Of a stretch of DNA of 10,856 nucleotides, positions 5,955 to 10,856 are shown piece after piece (within the stretch, counting starts at the first letter, position 1; every line of letters begins with the position of its first letter). This DNA comes from Syntrophomonadaceae bacterium (GTDB lineage: Bacteria > Bacillota > Syntrophomonadia > Syntrophomonadales > Syntrophomonadaceae), in assembly GCA_012522705.1 (NCBI GenBank), contig JAAYJY010000032.1, positions 1 to 10,856 of the forward strand, in the 5' to 3' direction. The notes beneath the pieces are model-generated. The model worked only from the letters and a program-made list of their open reading frames with translations. It searched no databases and was not told the DNA's origin. The position numbers and the translations under genes were made by a program.

Positions 5955-5979
5955 TTTCGGCGCGAGAGGCCGAGGTTTT
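5955..5979 (+). terminator. Probable terminator after the zinc-ribbon gene
   Basis: TTTCGGC (5955-5961) pairs with GCCGAGG (5969-5975), including two G-U pairs, around a 7-base loop and is followed by TTTT. Moderate strength. Confidence 0.4.
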
Positions 5980-6072
5980 CCAGAGGAATAGGGACCAGAT
6001 GAATCAACTGAAGAGCGGTTGTGTCTTATTATCCGGGTGGCTTCCCCGCTGGGCTGAACCCGCATCCACAAC

Positions 6073-6522
6073 TTAAACTTCTTCTCTAGACTGTATCTTT
6101 CTTATCCTAAATGTCGCCCGGCTGGTGGCCACCAGTCGGCCTTGGCCATCCTGCATGACCGCCTCGGCTACTGCGGTACGGTTGCCCAGATGGATGACCT
6201 GGGCATTGGCTGCCAACTCGGTGTCTTCGAGGACAGGCGCCAAAAAGTTCGTATACATGTCGGTAGTCATGGGATTATAGCCCAGAGATAGCAAGGCCCA
6301 CCCCATGGCGGTGTCCAGTACCGTCGACAAAATACCGCCGTGCAGCCTGCCCCGCACCGTGGAATATTCGTGGCAGGCATTCATCCGCATGCCTGCCTTG
6401 CCTTCTCCCAGATAGGCCAGGTCTACGGCCAATGCCTTATGAACCGGTACCGACCAGCGCTCGCACAAGAATTTAAAAAACTGGGACTCGATCCCCCGGT
6501 TTTCAACCTGCCCGGAACTCAT
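6073..6522 (-). CDS. PaaI-like hotdog-fold thioesterase
   Basis: The 149-residue product has the size and signatures of a single hotdog domain that hydrolyses acyl-CoA thioesters in the cytoplasm. GRLHGGILSTVLDTAMGWA (58-76) is the family motif, with His61-Gly-Gly and the probable catalytic Asp70. TTDMYTNFLAPV (86-97) and the terminal strand RLVATSRATFRI (129-140) also fit. The ATG at 6522 is preferred to the upstream in-frame TTG at 6576 because a TATAAT -10 box at 6570-6565 overlaps that longer reading and the transcript would start inside it. The ribosome site is weak (GAGGAAGTGG). It stands alone, back to back with prkA and end to end with the zinc-ribbon gene. The acyl group it releases cannot be told. 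Confidence 0.88.
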   Translation of the reverse strand: MSSGQVENRGIESQFFKFLCERWSVPVHKALAVDLAYLGEGKAGMRMNACHEYSTVRGRLHGGILSTVLDTAMGWALLSLGYNPMTTDMYTNFLAPVLEDTELAANAQVIHLGNRTAVAEAVMQDGQGRLVATSRATFRIRKIQSREEV

Positions 6523-6564
6523 AATCAAACCACTTCCTCTTCTCTCTTTCAACGCCCTATGGGC

Positions 6565-6594
6565 ATTATACGTCAAAATTCATACTGTGGTCAT
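6565..6594 (-). promoter_or_regulatory. Promoter of the thioesterase gene
   Basis: On the minus strand, ATGACC (6594-6589) and a perfect TATAAT (6570-6565) are separated by 18 bases. A start site near 6558 gives a leader of about 36 bases to the ATG at 6522. Confidence 0.55.
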
Positions 6595-6868
6595 TTATGT
6601 CTTCTCCACATCATAAATCCACTCTGTCGCCTCTGGTATCCCAGCTTATCTCTGTATCGAGCCGCCGTCGGGGTTGGTAATTACTGCCGCGAATACCTGT
6701 CTGATTGCCCGTCTACCTAACCCCGAAGCCACTCGCATCTGTTAAAATCCTGCCCGGGTTAGCCCCAATCACCAGATATTGCCTGATATATCAATTCAGA
6801 ATATGTCAATAGGAGCATATAGATACTTATAAGCAAATTCTGTTGGTTAGAAAGGAGGATTGTTCTTG

Positions 6869-8794
6869 ATGGATGAAGATCTTCAAGCCCTAATACACCG
6901 AGATCGCCAATCTGGCCAGCGCACTTCATTCGAGGGCACCTTGCTGGATTACCTCAAACTGGTGAAGAGGAATCCTGATATCACCATGCTAGCTCATGAA
7001 CGCATGTTCAACGTGATAGTAAGCCGTGGGACAGATTCTATCAATACCGAAGATGACCAACGCTTGAAAAGAATCTATGGCAAAGAGAGTATTAAACGCT
7101 ATAAATTCTTTGAAGAGGACTTTTACGGCATTGATAAAACCATAATGGAACTGGTCCGCTATTTTCATTCCGCTTCCATGCGGGGAGAGGAATCGCGCCA
7201 GGTACTGTACCTGGTCGGGCCGGTGGGGTCGGGTAAATCCTCTTTGATGGAAACCCTCAAGAAGGCGCTGGAGCAGCATCCTCCCGTTTATGTACTGAAG
7301 GACTGCCCCATGCGGGAAGAACCAATGCACCTGATCCCCAAACACCTGCGGCCCAAGTTTTCAGAGATCTTGGGAGTGAACATCGAAGGCGACCTCTGTC
7401 CGATCTGCCGCTATCGGCTGATTCACGAATATAAGGGGGAGTATGAAAATTTTCCGGTCATCACCAAGGATTTCTCCATTCGCGCCCGCAACGGCATTGC
7501 GGTGGTACCCCCGGTCGATCCCAATAACCAGGACACCTCGGTACTGGTGGGATCGGTCGATATTTCAAAGATGGACCTGTATCCCGAGGATGACCCGCGG
7601 GTCCTGTCCTTGAATGGCGCTTTCAACGCCGGCAACCGGGGATTGGTGGAGTTCATTGAAATATTCAAAAACGATGTCGAGTATCTCCACACCATTCTGA
7701 CCGCTACCCAGGAAAAATCCATTCCTGCGCCCGGCAAGAACTCCATGATCTATTTCGATGGCATCATTCTGGCTCATTCCAACGAATCCGAATGGAACAA
7801 ATTCAAGTCCGACCATACCAACGAGGCCATCCTCGACCGTATAGTCAAGATAGAGGTCCCCTATTGCCTGGAACTGGACGAAGAAGTCAAGATATACCGC
7901 AAAATACTTAAGAAAAGCAATTTCAAAGCCCACATCGCCCCCCATACCATCGAGATGGCTTCCATATTCGCCATTATCAGCCGCCTCAACCCTTCTTCCA
8001 AGGTGGACATCATCACCAAGATGCGTATTTACAATGGGGAAGAGGTGCTGCAGAAGGACGCCACCCAGAAGGTCGATATCAAGGAGCTGCGTGAAGAGGC
8101 AGGACGGGAGGGTTTTTCCGGCATCAGCACCCGATTTATAATCAAGGCTATCGATAACGCCTTGTCGGAATCGGAGCACAATTGCATAAACTCCATCATC
8201 GTGCTAGACACCCTGGCTAAATCAGTTCGGGCCAGTGATGTCAGCGATGAAGAAAAGAAGAAACAGCTCACCTTTCTGCAGGACGTAGTCAAGAAAGAGT
8301 ATAACCGGATTCTGGAGAAAGAAGTCACCAAGGCCTTCATTCATGGTTTCCGGGAGCAGGCCGAATCTCTGTTCAACAATTACCTGGACCATGCCGAGGC
8401 CTATGTCAACAAGGTAAAGCTAAAAGACCGCAACACCGGCGAAGAACTGGACCCGGATGAATATTTCCTGGAATCGATTGAAGCCCAACTGGGTTTGACT
8501 GGCAGTGCAGCCCGCGGTTTCCGCCACGATGTGACCGCCTACATGTTCTCCCTGCTGAGAAACGACCGCAAGATTGATTATCACAGCTACGAACCGCTTA
8601 AAGAAGCTATTGAGAAAAAATTGGCTTTTTCGGTCAAGGAATTGTCGCGGGTGATAACCCAGGCCCGGGTCCGGGACAGCGAGCAGGGTGAGAAATACAA
8701 TCAGATGGTCGAGGAGATGAAGCTGAATGGCTATTGCGAAGACTGCTGCAATGTAGTCCTGAAATACGCCGCCAATAACTTGTGGAAAGACTGA
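6869..8794 (+). CDS. prkA: PrkA family AAA+ ATPase / serine protein kinase
   Basis: The 641-residue product matches the family's usual length of about 630-645. The N-terminal AAA+ domain carries a clear Walker A, GPVGSGKS (117-124), after the typical YGIDK.IMELVRYFHSA stretch. A Firmicute-style segment with Cys146, His154 and CPIC (Cys177, Cys180) may bind a metal. IYFDGIILAHSNESEW, near the middle, and the C-terminal PrkA domain (GFRHDVTAYMFSLLRND) follow. The protein was named a serine kinase. E. coli YeaG acts in starvation responses, and B. subtilis PrkA promotes sporulation and has been reported to have ATP-dependent protease activity. AAAGGAGG (6851-6858) lies 10 bases before this ATG; TTG at 6866 is a possible alternative. 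No convincing promoter was found, only TATAAG at 6828-6833 without a good -35. Confidence 0.95.
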   Translation: MDEDLQALIHRDRQSGQRTSFEGTLLDYLKLVKRNPDITMLAHERMFNVIVSRGTDSINTEDDQRLKRIYGKESIKRYKFFEEDFYGIDKTIMELVRYFHSASMRGEESRQVLYLVGPVGSGKSSLMETLKKALEQHPPVYVLKDCPMREEPMHLIPKHLRPKFSEILGVNIEGDLCPICRYRLIHEYKGEYENFPVITKDFSIRARNGIAVVPPVDPNNQDTSVLVGSVDISKMDLYPEDDPRVLSLNGAFNAGNRGLVEFIEIFKNDVEYLHTILTATQEKSIPAPGKNSMIYFDGIILAHSNESEWNKFKSDHTNEAILDRIVKIEVPYCLELDEEVKIYRKILKKSNFKAHIAPHTIEMASIFAIISRLNPSSKVDIITKMRIYNGEEVLQKDATQKVDIKELREEAGREGFSGISTRFIIKAIDNALSESEHNCINSIIVLDTLAKSVRASDVSDEEKKKQLTFLQDVVKKEYNRILEKEVTKAFIHGFREQAESLFNNYLDHAEAYVNKVKLKDRNTGEELDPDEYFLESIEAQLGLTGSAARGFRHDVTAYMFSLLRNDRKIDYHSYEPLKEAIEKKLAFSVKELSRVITQARVRDSEQGEKYNQMVEEMKLNGYCEDCCNVVLKYAANNLWKD

Positions 8795-8870
8795 TTCCAG
8801 CCTGACCGCAAAGGCCTGCCGGAGAACGGTTGGGGGCTTATGGCCGGGTAAGGATTGATTCGCAGCCTGA
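8791..8870 (+). repeat. Short direct repeat between prkA and yhbH
   Basis: CTGATTCCAGCCTGA (8791-8805, overlapping the prkA stop) recurs as TTGATTCGCAGCCTGA (8855-8870) with one inserted base. The 121-base gap otherwise shows no clear promoter or terminator, so yhbH is probably read from the prkA transcript. Confidence 0.35.
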
Positions 8871-8915
8871 AAATGTGCCGCTGGTTAGAAGGATTGGAGA
8901 TTGAGGTGATAGGAG

Positions 8916-10094
8916 TTGGCTATATTTCGCGATTACGACAGCGGGGGCCGGGACAGGAGCGCTGAGGACCGCCGGCGCCACCGACAGCTGGTGCAGGATT
9001 CAATCAAAAAAAATGTCGGCAACATCATCGCCGAGGAGAGCATCATCGGCAAGAGTCGGGATAAGGTTATCAAGGTCCCTATCCGAGGTCTGCAGGAGTA
9101 CCAATTCATCTACGGAGAGAACCGCCCTGGGATTGTGTCCGGGACCGGCCAGGAGAAACGCGGCGACCAAATTCGCGGCCGGGATAAATCTCAAGGCTCC
9201 GGCCCCGGTCAGGCCGGTGCAGAGGAAGGGGAGGATTATTTTGAAACTGAGATCACCCTGGAGGAACTTGTCCAATACCTGTTCGAGGACCTGGAACTGC
9301 CCAACATGGAACGAAAGAAATTTTCTTACGTCGAGACGGAGCGTAGCCACAAACGTTGGGGCATTCAACGCAAAGGCATCCCTCCCCGCCTGGCCCGCAA
9401 GCGTTCGATGCAGGAGAAGATCAAACGGCAGAAATCTATGGAACGATCATTGCGGGAACTGGAGCAGGATTGGGAACAGGAACGCTTCCCTTTCCGGGAG
9501 GAGGACTTGCGTTATCAGAGGGTAAAACCAGACCTGCGCCCTCAGTCCAACGCCGTGGTCATCTGCATGATGGACAATTCCGGTTCCATGTATCAAAGCA
9601 AAAAATTCCTGGCCCGCAGTTTCTTTTTTTTACTATATCAGTTTGTAAGGTACCGTTACATCAATGTGGAACTGGTCTTCATAAACCATACCACCATCGC
9701 TAAAGAGGTTAACGAAGAGGAGTTCTTTCACAAAGGCGAATCTGGGGGAACTTTTATCAGCAGTGCCTATGAAAAGGCTTTGGCGGTGATAAGCGGGCGC
9801 TACAGCCCGGAGGTCTGGAACATCTATGCCTTTCATTGCAGTGACGGCGACAACTGGGTCCAGGACACTCCCAGGGCTTTAGCCCTGGCCGGAGAGTTGT
9901 GCTCCCAATGTAACCTATTCGGTTATGGGGAGATAAACGAGACCACCAATCAGTTTTATAAACCCGAAAAGACTATATTGGACGATTTTGATGATTGTTT
10001 GCAGGCCAATAATTTCGTGGCGGTTACCATAGACAGCAAAGACGACATATGGCCGGCATTCAGAAAGCTCTTGACCATTGTGAATAAGGAGTGA
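8916..10094 (+). CDS. yhbH: YhbH/YeaH family protein (DUF444, von Willebrand A-like)
   Basis: The 392-residue product has the family's usual length and order. A charged N-terminal half comes first, including a Gly/Arg/Gln-rich linker at about 73-107, ITLEELVQYLFEDLELPN (113-130) and the very basic IQRKGIPPRLARKRS (150-164). A von Willebrand A-like domain begins near 212. It keeps a MIDAS metal site: DNSGS (Asp220 to Ser224), the Thr of GGTF (Thr279) and Asp310 in CSDGDN. Family members (YhbH in Bacillus, YeaH in E. coli) are encoded beside prkA and act in the same starvation or sporulation pathway, probably as a metal-dependent partner of the AAA+ protein, as MIDAS proteins do for MoxR-type ATPases (inference). 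The start is TTG, five bases after GAGGTGAT (8903-8910). Confidence 0.94.
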   Translation: MAIFRDYDSGGRDRSAEDRRRHRQLVQDSIKKNVGNIIAEESIIGKSRDKVIKVPIRGLQEYQFIYGENRPGIVSGTGQEKRGDQIRGRDKSQGSGPGQAGAEEGEDYFETEITLEELVQYLFEDLELPNMERKKFSYVETERSHKRWGIQRKGIPPRLARKRSMQEKIKRQKSMERSLRELEQDWEQERFPFREEDLRYQRVKPDLRPQSNAVVICMMDNSGSMYQSKKFLARSFFFLLYQFVRYRYINVELVFINHTTIAKEVNEEEFFHKGESGGTFISSAYEKALAVISGRYSPEVWNIYAFHCSDGDNWVQDTPRALALAGELCSQCNLFGYGEINETTNQFYKPEKTILDDFDDCLQANNFVAVTIDSKDDIWPAFRKLLTIVNKE

Positions 10095-10098
10095 TCAA

Positions 10099-10856
10099 GT
10101 GGCTGAGTATACTATATCCGACCTTGAGTATTACAATCGTCTTATAGAAGAGGCGGCATCCGATTTTGGCCTGGAATGCTATCCCCAGGAGTTTGAGCTC
10201 TGCAATTATGAGGATATGCTGAGTTACGAGGCTTACTCAGGCATGCCTTCACGCTATCCTCATTGGAGTTTCGGTAAAGCCTGGGAACGGAAAAAGACCT
10301 ACTACCGCTATAATCTGGTCGGCCTCCCCTACGAGATGGTGATAAACTCCAATCCCTGCCTGGCCTATCTGATGAAAGAAAACACCTTGCTGCTGCAGGT
10401 GCTTACTATTGCCCATGTGTGCGGGCACAACGATTTCTTCAAGAACAATCGTCTGTTTAAAGACGGCACCCGGGCGGAATATACCACCGAGATGTTCAAA
10501 TCTCATGCCAACCGGCTGCGGGAATACATAGCCGATCCCAGTATTGGTTACAACCGGGTGGAAAGGGTGCTGGACACAGCCCACGCCCTGCGTTTTCAGG
10601 TGCACCGCATCACCAATGAAAGGCATCTCTCTCCCGAGGATCTCAGGAAACGGATGATGGCATCGTATTACGATTCCCCGCCGACTGGGAACGCTGACAA
10701 GAAGGAGGTTCCAGATTGGAACCAAATACCATTGGAGCCTGAAGAGGATATTCTATTGTTTTTGATGCGCTACGCCCGCTTGACTGACTGGGAAAAAGAC
10801 ATCATTGGCATCGTGCGCGAAGAAACCATGTATTTTATCCCCCAGATTGAAACCAA
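10099..10856 (+). CDS. spoVR: SpoVR family protein, 3' end outside the window
   Basis: The frame stays open from the GTG at 10099 to the window edge, giving 252 residues of a protein usually near 450-500. Diagnostic SpoVR blocks are visible: SRYPHWSFGKAWERKKT (51-67), LPYEMVINSNPCLAYLM (76-92) and IAHVCGHNDFFKNN (104-117), whose two histidines may bind a metal. SpoVR is needed for normal spore cortex formation in Bacillus subtilis. The E. coli relative YcgB belongs to the same stress network as YeaG and YeaH. The start lies 4 bases after the yhbH stop, with AAGGAG (10086-10091) inside the end of yhbH, so translation is probably coupled. No frameshift is seen in the visible part. Confidence 0.93.
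   Translation, partial: MAEYTISDLEYYNRLIEEAASDFGLECYPQEFELCNYEDMLSYEAYSGMPSRYPHWSFGKAWERKKTYYRYNLVGLPYEMVINSNPCLAYLMKENTLLLQVLTIAHVCGHNDFFKNNRLFKDGTRAEYTTEMFKSHANRLREYIADPSIGYNRVERVLDTAHALRFQVHRITNERHLSPEDLRKRMMASYYDSPPTGNADKKEVPDWNQIPLEPEEDILLFLMRYARLTDWEKDIIGIVREETMYFIPQIET

Noticed and set aside
6340..6720. 126-codon plus-strand frame opposite the thioesterase
   Set aside because: It is antisense to a gene with clear hotdog motifs and its own promoter, and its translation resembles no family.
6779..6833. Possible prkA promoter boxes (TTGCCT/TATGTC, or TATAAG; sigma-E-like CATATAG)
   Set aside because: None combines two good boxes with acceptable spacing. Sigma-E control is known for Bacillus prkA, but the spacing here does not fit.
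7565..8179. 204-codon minus-strand frame inside prkA
   Set aside because: It is a shadow of a strongly conserved coding sequence, without a ribosome site or motif.

Overview
The window looks like chromosomal DNA from an anaerobic, endospore-forming Firmicute of the class Clostridia. A fatty-acid- or butyrate-degrading Syntrophomonas-like lineage is my best guess, but the sequence does not prove it. The pointers are strong AGGAGG-type ribosome binding sites, frequent TTG and GTG starts, a sporulation/starvation cluster (prkA-yhbH-spoVR), an acyl-CoA enzyme, a hotdog thioesterase, and two Trp-rich helical proteins that resemble storage-granule coat proteins.

Layout. 1-1570 (+): a crotonase-superfamily enoyl-CoA hydratase-like enzyme. 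Then comes a 369-base gap with a good promoter, an inverted repeat over its -35 box and a strongly foldable leader, and then a 107-residue phasin-like protein. A hairpin at 1639-1668 separates it from a convergent gene. 1726-3042 (-): a membrane-anchored relative of the FMN-binding domain of glutamate synthase that has lost the iron-sulfur cysteines. 3282-3561 (+): a short unit coding an unrecognised 80-residue Cys/His protein, closed by a 12-bp perfect terminator hairpin. 3664-5425 (-): a coiled-coil protein with a regular tryptophan stripe, a non-coding stretch, and a DOMON-domain haem lipoprotein. A 28-base motif recurs upstream of both minus-strand units. 5650-5979 (+): a 52-residue zinc-ribbon protein with its own promoter. 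6073-6594 (-): a PaaI-like thioesterase with its own promoter. 6869-10856 (+): prkA, yhbH and the first 252 codons of spoVR, which runs off the window.

How the genes fit together. PrkA (AAA+ ATPase, annotated as a serine kinase), YhbH (a von Willebrand A-like MIDAS protein) and SpoVR are known partners in the stationary-phase or sporulation response of many bacteria. yhbH and spoVR are only 4 bases apart, so they are very probably translated together. The rest are small independent units. The acyl-CoA enzyme, thioesterase and phasin-like proteins share a lipid/acyl-CoA theme, but that link is inference. No tRNA, rRNA, CRISPR array, insertion sequence or phage gene was recognised.
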